From: Chloroflexota bacterium
Lineage (GTDB): Bacteria; Chloroflexota; Anaerolineae; Aggregatilineales; J027
Direction of reading: 5' to 3'
NCBI GenBank assembly: GCA_024434115.1
Contig: QMIT01000010.1
Span: forward strand, 62,001-126,000
DNA: 64,000 nt
Positions 34,048 to 42,568 of the stretch are shown piece by piece. Each line of letters starts with the position of its first letter. Position 1 is the stretch's first letter. A program made the position numbers and the translations under genes. The notes below the pieces were generated by a model that was not told the DNA's origin, did not search any database, and worked only from the letters and a program-made list of their open reading frames with translations.

Positions 34048-35208
34048 TTAGGGCAGCATCAAATTTGCCAAACCCGTCAATGCACCGATTTCCTGAAGCT
34101 CGGTTGGCATGGGGTATGGACTGTGGGGTGTGGCTGGCAACGAGGCCATGATGTTGATTTTGGAAAGGATTTCACCCAGATCACCGCTCTGATAGACCTT
34201 GCGGTTTAGGTAATAGGGAGCCGGCGATTTTTCAGTCACCTCTTTGGGCTTGTCCCAACGAATGAGCCGAATCTCGCCCCGGTCAATTTCCAACGCCGTG
34301 ATCCCATTGGTATGAACACACGACCCATCGTTCATATAATAGGGCACATTGTCCAATGACTGGTCATTGGGTTTTTCGTCGTCAAAAATTTGGATGACCT
34401 GATGAATTTGCTCAATCACAGGTGGCAGCAAGCGACACATATTCGCATCACTGGTGTGTTCTTGATAATGAACTAACCATTCATGCACTGCCCGCAGCAA
34501 ATAGAGTTTGGACAGTGGGCGGAACACGGGGCGATGAGTGTGACCTGCAATGACCATTGTACGATTTTCTTTGCCCCATTCCTGCAAATGGCGGGCACGG
34601 TTGCACAAAATGAGGTTGTTATCAGCGGCGATATTCAGCTTCCATTTGGTGGCGTGTTGGATATGTCGCCAGCCATGCCGCACTATCTGACGACTGAACC
34701 ATGCCCGACGATCCGCATGTGGGTCGCCTTGATGTCCATGTGTGATAAACAGTCGCTCGCCCAGCATCACCCCTGAATAGACATTAATCGGGCCAAGTAC
34801 GGGACGCAGGTGGCGATTCACTTTCTGAGGGTCGGCCCAATCATCATCGTGATTGCCGTAAATCCGCATATAGTAGGCTTCACCGAGGTTGGCATAGTCG
34901 CGCTCAACCGCAAACGCCGTGCTTTCATGCGCTGCGATGACATCCGAAAACTTACTTTTCCAACATTCTTCAATATCGCCATTCAATACAAGGCGGTAAT
35001 CGTTGTCCATGTAGTAGCGCAGGGCATTGATATAGAGTTCAGAATTTTGGAGGAAATCGTCGCTGATGGGTGTGCCATCGCCTTTATGCACATCACTGAG
35101 AATGACATAACGGTCACGGGCGATTTGATAATCGGTTATTCTCAACGCACTCTTTTGGGCAGCATCTAACGACTTGAAGGTATGAGTGCGTTCGTTGGCT
35201 TTGAACAT
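34048..35208 (-). CDS. Calcineurin-like metallophosphoesterase
   Basis: This 386-residue protein has the full set of metal-binding motifs of the family: SDVHKGDG, LNGDIEECW, IYGNHDDDW, THGHQGDPH and AGHTHRPVF, all within about residues 35-215. The C-terminal 150 residues are specific to this protein and may bind the substrate. The family includes nucleotidases, lipid-A-type pyrophosphatases and protein phosphatases, so the substrate is open. No signal peptide is seen. It follows the glycosyltransferase gene (minus strand) after a terminator. Confidence 0.87.
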   Translation of the reverse strand: MFKANERTHTFKSLDAAQKSALRITDYQIARDRYVILSDVHKGDGTPISDDFLQNSELYINALRYYMDNDYRLVLNGDIEECWKSKFSDVIAAHESTAFAVERDYANLGEAYYMRIYGNHDDDWADPQKVNRHLRPVLGPINVYSGVMLGERLFITHGHQGDPHADRRAWFSRQIVRHGWRHIQHATKWKLNIAADNNLILCNRARHLQEWGKENRTMVIAGHTHRPVFRPLSKLYLLRAVHEWLVHYQEHTSDANMCRLLPPVIEQIHQVIQIFDDEKPNDQSLDNVPYYMNDGSCVHTNGITALEIDRGEIRLIRWDKPKEVTEKSPAPYYLNRKVYQSGDLGEILSKINIMASLPATPHSPYPMPTELQEIGALTGLANLMLP

Positions 35209-35232
35209 GTTATCCTGATCCTAATATTCGGC

Positions 35233-35258
35233 AAAAAATCGGTCAACACTTTGACCGA
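35233..35258 (-). terminator. Terminator after the GT4 gene
   Basis: TCGGTCAA-CACT-TTGACCGA forms an eight-pair stem. On the minus strand it is followed by TTTTTT. Confidence 0.75.
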
Positions 35259-35263
35259 CTAAG

Positions 35264-36613
35264 CTACGCATTAAAATCCGGGTGCTGGGGAAAGGATCGC
35301 CAGCGAGCCAAATTGGGCATAATAACTGGCGGCAGTGCCAACCGTGTGGGTTTTGGAGAGCGATACAAACCTTTAAGGCGTTCATTCAGGGCTACCGCTT
35401 CCGTATAATACCCCTCAAGTTGGCCCATAATGGTTTCCCACGGGCGCTGCTCTGCAAATTGGCGGGCGTTGATTGCCATTTGCCGACGTAGTTCTGGATC
35501 ATCTCTCAATCGTTGAACTGCATTAACGAAGGATTGAGAATCACTACTACAAGTATACCCGGTTTTATTCTGAATTACTAGTTCCGCGACCCCACCTTCG
35601 TTGATGACGACAGATGGTAGACCCGAAGCCATTGCTTCCTGAACCACCTGCCCAAAGGTCTCATTCGACCCGGTGAAGGTAAATACATCGGCACTGGCAA
35701 AAGCACGTGACAAATCTTCGCCCACCAAATAACCCATAAAATAGGTAGCCGTCCCAGCGAAGAGGGTTTCCAATTCCTCGCGCATTGCCCCATCCCCAAT
35801 AATAGTCAGGGCCACCCCCGGCAGTTTGGCGACTTCGAGCAGCAAGTCCACCCGCTTTTCGTAGGCCAATCGCCCAACATACAAACAAATCAACGAGTTC
35901 GGGTCACGGCCATTTAACAGCCGCTCACGCCATGCTTGGGAGCGATGATTAGGATTGAAACGCCCACCATCTACCCCCCGCCCCCAAATTCGCAGGCGAC
36001 GATAGCCCCAGTCATGAAGCTGGCGTAGGGTATATTGTGATGGCACCAGTGTCAAGTGGGAGCGATTGTGCAGGGTACGCAACCAATCCCGCAGACCCCT
36101 GCCCAAGATATTAAATCCGTAGTGTTCCGTGTAACCCGGTAAATCGGTCTGATAGTTGGCGATCACCGGAATTTTGCGGTTGAGTCCTCCCACCAGACCG
36201 TTGACCCCCAAGAGGGCAGGGCTGAATAGATGAATTAAATCCGGTTGAAATTCATCTAACAGCCTGCCAACCCCGGGATTAGGTATCAGTCCAACGCGGG
36301 TCTCTGGCGCAAACGGCATCCCGAATGACCGCAGCGGAACAACCCGGCTCGAACTGACGTGAGTGGGGGCGAAATCTGGCGCAAAGACCATTACCTCGCG
36401 CCCGGTTTTTTCAAGGTATTGCAGGGTGAGATAGGCCGATTTGGATACCCCATCTAATTTGGGCAAGAAGGCTTCGGCAAAAATAGCGACCCGTTTGACG
36501 GGGGCGATTTGTGGCGTGGTATTGGGTAACTGGATGGACTCGCCACCAAAAAGCCGACCTTCGCCGACTGATTCCAATTCCTTACGAATTTCTTTTAGAC
36601 GCTGGACGGACAT
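35264..36613 (-). CDS. GT4-family glycosyltransferase (alpha-mannosyltransferase-like)
   Basis: The 449-residue GT-B enzyme has the N-terminal AEAFLPKLDGVSKSA segment typical of GDP-mannose- and related alpha-glycosyltransferases, YVGRLAYEKRVDLLLE in the nucleotide-sugar domain and the E-x7-E motif (NETFGQVVQEAMASG) near residue 330. Enzymes of this type build glycolipids or polysaccharides at the inner face of the membrane. The first 30 residues are polar and precede the fold. Mannose as donor is a guess from the nearest family. A terminator follows the gene. Confidence 0.88.
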   Translation of the reverse strand: MSVQRLKEIRKELESVGEGRLFGGESIQLPNTTPQIAPVKRVAIFAEAFLPKLDGVSKSAYLTLQYLEKTGREVMVFAPDFAPTHVSSSRVVPLRSFGMPFAPETRVGLIPNPGVGRLLDEFQPDLIHLFSPALLGVNGLVGGLNRKIPVIANYQTDLPGYTEHYGFNILGRGLRDWLRTLHNRSHLTLVPSQYTLRQLHDWGYRRLRIWGRGVDGGRFNPNHRSQAWRERLLNGRDPNSLICLYVGRLAYEKRVDLLLEVAKLPGVALTIIGDGAMREELETLFAGTATYFMGYLVGEDLSRAFASADVFTFTGSNETFGQVVQEAMASGLPSVVINEGGVAELVIQNKTGYTCSSDSQSFVNAVQRLRDDPELRRQMAINARQFAEQRPWETIMGQLEGYYTEAVALNERLKGLYRSPKPTRLALPPVIMPNLARWRSFPQHPDFNA

Positions 36614-36815
36614 CTGGTTGTTTGCCTTTGCCCAATACCTCTCTTAGACATCTCATTACTAGGGTAACGCTGTCTGGTTAAGTAACAACCCTTATCTTTT
36701 CAAAAGTTTATAAGATTTCGGTTAATTAATTTTCACCGCAAGATGAGTGAGAACTTTCGACTCTCAATGCGTACAACATCAATAAGACCAATACATTTAG
36801 GACATTCCTGACATG

Positions 36816-36824
36816 TGGTATACT
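36816..36824 (+). promoter_or_regulatory. Extended -10 promoter of gatA
   Basis: TGG-TATACT is an extended -10 element (TGn before the hexamer) with no good -35 box, 44 bases before the gatA ATG. Confidence 0.5.
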
Positions 36825-36868
36825 GGCGAAAGTGTCTTTTAATTTCCTCAATGATTCTGGAATAGATT

Positions 36869-38329
36869 ATGTCTATAGACCTGACGACTTTAAGCATTGT
36901 GGAAGCCCGCGCCGGACTACGCAGCGGTCAATTTTCCGCGATTGATCTGACCCAAAGTTATCTGAATCGAATTAAGGCTCTAAATCAAACCGTCAAAGCC
37001 TATTTGCGCGTGACCGAAGAACAGGCCCTTGAAGCTGCCCAATCTGCCGACCAAGCCATCCAACAGGGTCAAGATAGGGCGTTGCTGGGGATTCCATTGG
37101 CGATTAAAGATGTGTTGAGTACAACAGGCGTCGAAACGACCTGCGGTTCAAAAATCCTCGCGGGCTACACCCCACCCTTTAATGCGACGGCGGTGCAGCG
37201 ATTATTCGAAGCGGGCGTGATTATGCTCGGCAAGACCAACACCGACGAATTTGCGATGGGGTCGTCCACCGAAAACTCCGGTTATTTTACGACCCGTAAC
37301 CCTTGGGACACTGAGCGTGTACCGGGCGGGTCGAGTGGTGGGAGCGCGGCGGCGGTTTCAGCCCGACTTGCCGCTGGTGGATTGGGTACGGATACAGGCG
37401 GGAGTGTGCGCCAGCCGGCTGCCTTGTGCAGTGTCGTCGCCATCAAACCCTCCTATGGGCGTGTTTCCCGCTATGGCCTCATCGCCTTTGCCTCATCGCT
37501 CGATTCCGTCGGGGCGTTTGGCCGCACGGTTCAAGATGTCGGCCTTATCCTCGGTGTGATGGCTGGGCATGACCCCAAAGACAGTACCAGCATGAATACT
37601 CCTGTGCCGGATTATATGGCAACCATCGGGCAAGGGGTCAAAGGGTTGCGGGTCGGTGTTCCCAAAGAATATTTTATTGATGGGATGCAGCCCGCCACTG
37701 AAAAAGCAGTACGGGCCGCCATTGCTCAATTGGAAGCGATGGGTGCGGAAATCCGTGAAATCAGCCTACCCCATACCCGCTATGCCCTTTCAACCTATTA
37801 TCTCATTGCCCCGGCAGAAGCCTCTGCCAATCTTGCCCGGTTCGACAGTGTGCGTTACGGTCTGCGGAAAACACAAGGGGATTTGTGGGATACCTATAAG
37901 ACCACACGCGGCGAAGGGTTTGGGCCAGAAGTCAAACGCCGTATTATGTTGGGGACGTATGCGCTCTCGGCAGGCTATTACGACGCCTATTATCTCAAAG
38001 CCCAAAAAGTGCGTACCCTGATTAAACAGGACTTTGAAAAAGCCTTTGAACAGGTGGATGTGATTGCCTCACCCGTCGCGCCAACCACTGCCTTCAAAAT
38101 TGGCGAAAAAGCCGACGACCCATTGCAAATGTACCTGAGTGATGTATTTACACTCCCCGCCAGCCTTGCCGGGATTTGTGGCCTATCTTTGCCGTGTGGG
38201 TTTGATGAAAGTAATTTGCCAATCGGGTTGCAGTTGATGGGGCCATTTATGCGTGAGGATGTGGTGCTGCGTGTAGGTCATACCTATGAACAGGCCACCG
38301 AATGGCATATGCACCAACCCGCTCTGTAA
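36869..38329 (+). CDS. gatA: Glutamyl-tRNA(Gln)/aspartyl-tRNA(Asn) amidotransferase subunit A
   Basis: The 486-residue protein is a complete GatA. The amidase signature holds the catalytic triad Lys80 (AIKDV), cis-Ser155 (GGSSGG) and Ser179 (TGGSVR), and the GKTNTDEFAMGSSTEN and PSYGRVSRYGL segments are specific to GatA among amidases. It releases ammonia from glutamine so GatB can convert misacylated Glu-tRNA(Gln) or Asp-tRNA(Asn). gatB and gatC are not adjacent. The next gene starts 36 bases later in the same direction. Confidence 0.96.
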   Translation: MSIDLTTLSIVEARAGLRSGQFSAIDLTQSYLNRIKALNQTVKAYLRVTEEQALEAAQSADQAIQQGQDRALLGIPLAIKDVLSTTGVETTCGSKILAGYTPPFNATAVQRLFEAGVIMLGKTNTDEFAMGSSTENSGYFTTRNPWDTERVPGGSSGGSAAAVSARLAAGGLGTDTGGSVRQPAALCSVVAIKPSYGRVSRYGLIAFASSLDSVGAFGRTVQDVGLILGVMAGHDPKDSTSMNTPVPDYMATIGQGVKGLRVGVPKEYFIDGMQPATEKAVRAAIAQLEAMGAEIREISLPHTRYALSTYYLIAPAEASANLARFDSVRYGLRKTQGDLWDTYKTTRGEGFGPEVKRRIMLGTYALSAGYYDAYYLKAQKVRTLIKQDFEKAFEQVDVIASPVAPTTAFKIGEKADDPLQMYLSDVFTLPASLAGICGLSLPCGFDESNLPIGLQLMGPFMREDVVLRVGHTYEQATEWHMHQPAL

Positions 38330-38365
38330 TTATTGACTTTAGTAATCGAAACCGGAGAAAATTTG

Positions 38366-39361
38366 ATGAAGGTTGTCATCCCGCTTGCTGGATATGGTAC
38401 GCGCCTCCGTCCTCATACCTATACCCGCCCCAAGCCTCTCATTAACATCGCAGGCAAGCCTGTGCTGGGCCATTTGTTGGATAAACTCAGCACACTCGAC
38501 ATCAGCGAATATATCTTCATTGTGGGCTATCTAGGGGATCAGATTGAAGAATATATCACGGAGCATCAACAAGTGCCTGCCAAATATGTGGTGCAGCAGG
38601 AAATGTTGGGGCAATCCCACGCGATTTACTTGGCGCGTGAACACCTGACCACAGACGAACCGGTATTTGTGGTGTTTGGCGACCATATCTTCGAGACGAA
38701 CTTTGACCTAATCAAAGATGGCAAACACGAAGCCGTGATCTATGTCAAAGAAGTGGATGATCCTCAACGCTATGGAGTGGTGATGTTAGATAACAACCGC
38801 CATATTGTGAAAGTGGTCGAAAAAGCCGCGCAACCCCCCACCAATCTGGCCGTCATCGGGCTGTATTACATCAATAGCGGGCGCAAATTGATTGACGCGA
38901 TTGACCGCCAAATCAAAGACAACAAAAAGACCAAAAACGAATATTATATTGCCGATGCCCTACAAAATCTGATTGACAGCGGCATGAAATTTGATATTGA
39001 AGCCGTTTCAGATTGGCTCGACTGTGGCAGCCCGGAATTGGTATTAGAGGCGAATCGCTATTTGCTTAGTCAGGGCGGCAAAGACAACAGCCACCAACTC
39101 CATTTCGACAACGTAATTATCATTCCTCCCGTTCGTATTGACCCCACTTGTCGAATTCAGAATTCCGTCATCGGGCCTTATGTGAGCATCGCGGCGGGCT
39201 GCAAGATTGAGTGGAGCATTGTGCGGGATTCGATTGTGGGTGAGGATGCGGAAATTCAAAACACGCTGTTGGAATCCAGCCTTGTCGGACAAAATGCCTT
39301 TGTCAAAGGGCAGTTTACCTCCTTCAATGTGGGCGATTCATCTAGCGTGCGCTTTTCGTGA
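38366..39361 (+). CDS. Sugar-phosphate nucleotidyltransferase (glucose-1-phosphate type)
   Basis: The 331-residue protein has a nucleotidyltransferase domain (about 1-230) with the LAGYGTRLRPHTYTRPKPL signature, in which usual AGG is AGY, and FVVFGDH with the metal Asp. A C-terminal left-handed helix domain (about 245-325) follows, with repeats such as IIPPVRID and SIVGEDAEI. Such enzymes make UDP-, dTDP- or GDP-sugars for envelope polymers. The ATG at 38366 has GGAGA seven bases upstream and is preferred over the in-frame start at 38333. The nucleotide and sugar cannot be told. Confidence 0.88.
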   Translation: MKVVIPLAGYGTRLRPHTYTRPKPLINIAGKPVLGHLLDKLSTLDISEYIFIVGYLGDQIEEYITEHQQVPAKYVVQQEMLGQSHAIYLAREHLTTDEPVFVVFGDHIFETNFDLIKDGKHEAVIYVKEVDDPQRYGVVMLDNNRHIVKVVEKAAQPPTNLAVIGLYYINSGRKLIDAIDRQIKDNKKTKNEYYIADALQNLIDSGMKFDIEAVSDWLDCGSPELVLEANRYLLSQGGKDNSHQLHFDNVIIIPPVRIDPTCRIQNSVIGPYVSIAAGCKIEWSIVRDSIVGEDAEIQNTLLESSLVGQNAFVKGQFTSFNVGDSSSVRFS

Positions 39362-39390
39362 AATGAAATAATGGACTCAAGGGGGTTGCG

Positions 39391-39954
39391 ATGCGAAATC
39401 AGCGTGGGCGAAAAGTGATTCTGATAATCTATTGCGCCATGATGCCTATCTTGTTGGCGTGCAGCCTCCCTTCAATGTTCCAAACGGATTCGGGTAGTTC
39501 CAGTTCTGTCCTATCAGATGAAGAAATCCAAGCCATTGTGGATGACTATCGCACATGGACGCGCCTGAACGAAGAGCCGTTTAATGTGTCAGCCATGTTA
39601 TGGGCGCTGTGTCGTTTGCCCTCTGCCGAAGAAGAGGCCTACCTCGATAGCCCGCACGCCGAATACTATATCAATGTCTATGTCAATGAATTGGGGCGCG
39701 ATTCAATTGTCCAAGAAGGGCCACGCACATTTCCAATTGGCACAGTGATCGTAAAAGAAAAACTCGCTACGCTAGAAGGCGAGGTGCGTAACGAGTTGGG
39801 TATCATGGTGAAAAACGACTCATCCGAATGGCAATATCTTTACTGGGATGATGGCACATCCTATCAATCCCCGGATGAAGTCGCCCATTGTGCGGAATGC
39901 CACAGCACCGAAACCGAGGGTGATTCGGTATTTTGGCCTCTGTCTCCCCAATAG
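39391..39954 (+). CDS. Cytochrome P460-like haem lipoprotein
   Basis: The 187-residue protein has a lipoprotein signal peptide (lipobox LLAC near residue 24), then a domain like cytochrome P460: INVYVNE, FPIGTVIVKEKL near residue 112, a GIMVKND segment and a C-terminal haem-c site C167-x-x-C170-H171 (CAECH). In P460 the KEK lysine region forms the extra cross-link to the haem. Members of the family oxidise hydroxylamine or detoxify nitrogen oxides. It is the only gene in the window with a CxxCH haem-c site. Heme-binding is seen in the motif; the reaction is inferred. Confidence 0.72.
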   Translation: MRNQRGRKVILIIYCAMMPILLACSLPSMFQTDSGSSSSVLSDEEIQAIVDDYRTWTRLNEEPFNVSAMLWALCRLPSAEEEAYLDSPHAEYYINVYVNELGRDSIVQEGPRTFPIGTVIVKEKLATLEGEVRNELGIMVKNDSSEWQYLYWDDGTSYQSPDEVAHCAECHSTETEGDSVFWPLSPQ

Positions 39955-39960
39955 GTCTCT

Positions 39961-40377
39961 TTATACAACCGGATTACTGGCTTCGGCTTTAGGCAGTGTC
40001 ACCCGTAGCACCCCGTTTTTAAACTCGGCTGTAATCTCTTGCGGCTTAATTGCTCGCGGGATGTGTAAACGGCGCTCGAATTTGCCAAAGCGTCGTTCTC
40101 GTTTGAGATAAGCCGTAGTGGGAATTGTTTCATCCGCGCGGGTTTCGCCACTGATGGTCAGAAAATCGCCGCTAATGACCACATCAATGCTTTCCGGTAC
40201 CACACCTGCCATTGGATTGGTGATGACTACTACGCTGTTTGAGGTTTCATACATATCCACTGGTACGGCATAAATGTGGCTCGCCGCAAAGGAAAACGCA
40301 TCTTCCATCGCCCGCTTGATCGAATCACCGACGTTATTAAATTCACGCCGAGGGTCAAAACGCGGATTGCCGGACAT
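39961..40377 (-). CDS. Small heat-shock protein (Hsp20 family)
   Basis: The 138-residue protein is an alpha-crystallin-type chaperone: an N-terminal arm, then the crystallin domain (about 35-130) with VPVDMYET, SGDFLTISGE, RRFGKFERRLHIP and the late NGVLRVTLPK motif. It prevents aggregation of unfolded proteins without ATP. The stop converges with the P460-like gene six bases away. It is nine bases behind the GTPase gene, at the end of the minus-strand signalling run. Confidence 0.93.
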   Translation of the reverse strand: MSGNPRFDPRREFNNVGDSIKRAMEDAFSFAASHIYAVPVDMYETSNSVVVITNPMAGVVPESIDVVISGDFLTISGETRADETIPTTAYLKRERRFGKFERRLHIPRAIKPQEITAEFKNGVLRVTLPKAEASNPVV

Positions 40378-40386
40378 CGCAGCCTC

Positions 40387-40911
40387 CTATTGATAATATT
40401 GCTCAATCAGGCCAATCACCTGAAGCAGCACTTGGCGAACACTCGATTTTTGGGTGGAATTGCAGGGCATCACCGTAATGTCTGACCCGACTTGGGTACC
40501 GCGTCGTACCTCATTCAAATTTGACGCCCCTTGTAAATCGGCTTTCCCGGCCACGACCAGATAGGGCACAGGATGGATGTTATAGAAATTTTCGATCAAC
40601 TCCGTCGCATCGGGGAACGAGGCTGGGTCGGTGCTGTCCACCAACACAATAAACGCCGTCATTTCTTTTGCCAAGATTTCCCACATAAAGCTGAAGCGAG
40701 CTTGACCCGGGGTGCCATATAAATGCAGTTGGCGACCATCAATCGTGACGCGCCCGTAATCCATTGCGACAGTCGTTTCGGCTTTGATTCCGCTGTCCTC
40801 AGTAGTGATTTTGCGCTCAGTGCTGACCACGGGAACATCCGAAATCGCATTCACAAAACTGGTTTTTCCAGAGCTAAACGGTCCGGTCACAATCACCTTA
40901 TACAGCGACAT
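40387..40911 (-). CDS. MglA/Rab-like small GTPase
   Basis: The protein of about 174 residues has a P-loop GPFSSGKTS near residue 11, a switch region with TTEDSG, the G3 motif GTPGQARF, and AGKADL as the base-recognition motif in place of NKxD. This type of bacterial small GTPase acts as a polarity or signalling switch and is often regulated by Roadblock/LC7 proteins; one such protein is encoded at 8207-9337. The ATG at 40911 has GGAG eight bases upstream, better than the GTG at 40920. It belongs to the kinase/phosphatase signalling run. Confidence 0.88.
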   Translation of the reverse strand: MSLYKVIVTGPFSSGKTSFVNAISDVPVVSTERKITTEDSGIKAETTVAMDYGRVTIDGRQLHLYGTPGQARFSFMWEILAKEMTAFIVLVDSTDPASFPDATELIENFYNIHPVPYLVVAGKADLQGASNLNEVRRGTQVGSDITVMPCNSTQKSSVRQVLLQVIGLIEQYYQ

Positions 40912-40986
40912 TCGATTCACTCCTCAGATTCCGCGCTTCAGTTGCCAGCATTTTATCGTGCCAAGCCTTAATTATCCAGAAATAGG

Positions 40987-41760
40987 CTATTCTGGTTCGG
41001 GTGGGGGTGGCGCAGGCAGTGTGCCCTGTTTCCGAAAATCTACAAACCGATACCCCACGCCGCGCTCAGTCAAGATATAACGGGGATTCGTGGGGTCGGG
41101 TTCAATTTTTTCCCGTAGGTAGTTGACATAGAGGCGGACATAATGGGCCTCATCCCGATATTCATACCCCCATACCTTCGCCAATAGCTGTTCATGAGGC
41201 ACTGTCCAGCCTGCATTCTCAATCAGGTGATACAACAGGCGATATTCGGTTGGACGAAGTTTTATCCGTTCACCGTTGACGATGACTTCACGCTGGTTGA
41301 AGTCCACACTCAGATAATCGTCAATTTTCATCACGGCATCGCTCGGCGGAGCAGGCATATCCAAACGGCGCAGCACCGCCCGCACCCGGCTAGAAAGCTC
41401 TCGTGGGCCAAAGGGCTTGGTGACATAATCATCCGCCCCCAGTTCCAAACCCACTACTTTATCATCTTCCTCGCTCTTAGCCGTCAGAATGATAACCGGG
41501 ATGCTTGAGAATTCACGTAACATGCGCAAGGTTTCAAAACCATCCACTTGTGGCATCATGATGTCCAAGATGACCAAATCAGGCAGTTTGGTGCGGATGG
41601 CTTCCAGCGCGTCCAAGCCATTGCGGGCCTCCAAGACATGGAAGCCCTCCAATTCCAGATTCATACGGATGAAATCAATCATCCTAGCCTCATCGTCCAC
41701 CACCAAAATGCGTTTGGCCTCTTTGGGGATGGATCGGGGCATTTGCGGTTTCATAATCAA
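40987..41760 (-). CDS. OmpR/PhoB-type response regulator
   Basis: The 257-residue protein has an N-terminal receiver domain (VVDDEAR acidic pair, phospho-accepting Asp66 in VILDIMMP, and TKPFG with the conserved Lys) and a C-terminal winged-helix DNA-binding domain (about 150-245) with [14 protein letters not shown] and LRVKIEP-like YLREKIEPD. No histidine kinase gene is adjacent, so its partner lies elsewhere or it is controlled by the Ser/Thr kinase system around it. It is 19 bases behind the small unknown gene. Confidence 0.94.
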   Translation of the reverse strand: MIMKPQMPRSIPKEAKRILVVDDEARMIDFIRMNLELEGFHVLEARNGLDALEAIRTKLPDLVILDIMMPQVDGFETLRMLREFSSIPVIILTAKSEEDDKVVGLELGADDYVTKPFGPRELSSRVRAVLRRLDMPAPPSDAVMKIDDYLSVDFNQREVIVNGERIKLRPTEYRLLYHLIENAGWTVPHEQLLAKVWGYEYRDEAHYVRLYVNYLREKIEPDPTNPRYILTERGVGYRFVDFRKQGTLPAPPPPEPE

Positions 41761-41778
41761 TCCTTTATGCTAAACCGC

Positions 41779-42018
41779 CTAGTCGCGGATGAAGGTCATG
41801 ACTTCTTCTTCTTCACCCGTTGGCATAATCTCAACATAGTTAATACGCCACCAAGGAATCATGATCTGAGTGACCTCTTCCATCAGGTAGCTGAAATCTT
41901 TGCCATCACGTTTGCGGGGGTTCACCAATGTCACAAATTGATGGGTCGGGTCGGGAAGTTCGGCTACCTCAGCCATAATGGCTTCACCATCCGAGACATG
42001 TACGTAAACGGTTTGCAT
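41779..42018 (-). CDS. Small conserved hypothetical protein
   Basis: This 79-residue soluble protein has an alternating hydrophobic start (TVYVHVSDGE), a middle NPRKRDGKDF stretch and a Trp-Trp pair (PWWRINYVEI). No signal or membrane segment is present. It lies between the FHA and response-regulator genes with short gaps on each side, so it is part of the signalling run. The function is unknown. Confidence 0.7.
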   Translation of the reverse strand: MQTVYVHVSDGEAIMAEVAELPDPTHQFVTLVNPRKRDGKDFSYLMEEVTQIMIPWWRINYVEIMPTGEEEEVMTFIRD

Positions 42019-42030
42019 CGTAGAACCATC

Positions 42031-42564
42031 CTATTTGAAGTAAATACGTAGCGCCAATTTTCCAAAACGCATTTCATCCCCATCATGCACAATACGTGCT
42101 TGGCGCGGGATAAGTCGCTGCCCATTCAAAAAAGTGCCATTCACGCTACCCAGATCTATCAGGGTGAGGGTTGTATCATTATATTGGATGATCGCATGGG
42201 CGCGGGAAACCCCTTGCTCTACCGCATTGTAGGCTGAAAGATCAATATCAGGATAATGGCCGGATTGAACGTCAGCACGGCCTACTGTCATCTCGGCACG
42301 AAGCCGAACCACCATCGGCTCAGATACCCCGCTGATATGAATCACCAATGATGAGATACCTTTGAGGCTGGATGTACCTCCATAAATACGGGTATTGATC
42401 GCGTCAAACGCCGTCCCCGTGCTGTTGTTTAGTTCTTCTGTCCTAATGGTGGTTGTACTCGTGCCGCTAGGCCCTTGTAACGCTAAGAGAATAGGATTTC
42501 CGCACTCGTCGCAGAAATACTCTCCTTCTCGATTGCCTGTTCCACAATAATTACAAATAATCAT
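42031..42564 (-). CDS. Zinc-ribbon plus FHA domain protein
   Basis: The 177-residue protein starts with a four-cysteine zinc ribbon (CNYCG and CDECG, residues 4-22) and ends with an FHA domain (about 95-165) that shows the GR, SRAH and NGTFLNG positions that bind phosphothreonine. It is four bases behind the DnaJ-vWA gene and probably translated together with it. In this setting it is a likely reader of marks set by the kinase at 45179-47104. Confidence 0.92.
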   Translation of the reverse strand: MIICNYCGTGNREGEYFCDECGNPILLALQGPSGTSTTTIRTEELNNSTGTAFDAINTRIYGGTSSLKGISSLVIHISGVSEPMVVRLRAEMTVGRADVQSGHYPDIDLSAYNAVEQGVSRAHAIIQYNDTTLTLIDLGSVNGTFLNGQRLIPRQARIVHDGDEMRFGKLALRIYFK

Positions 42565-42568
42565 GCGA

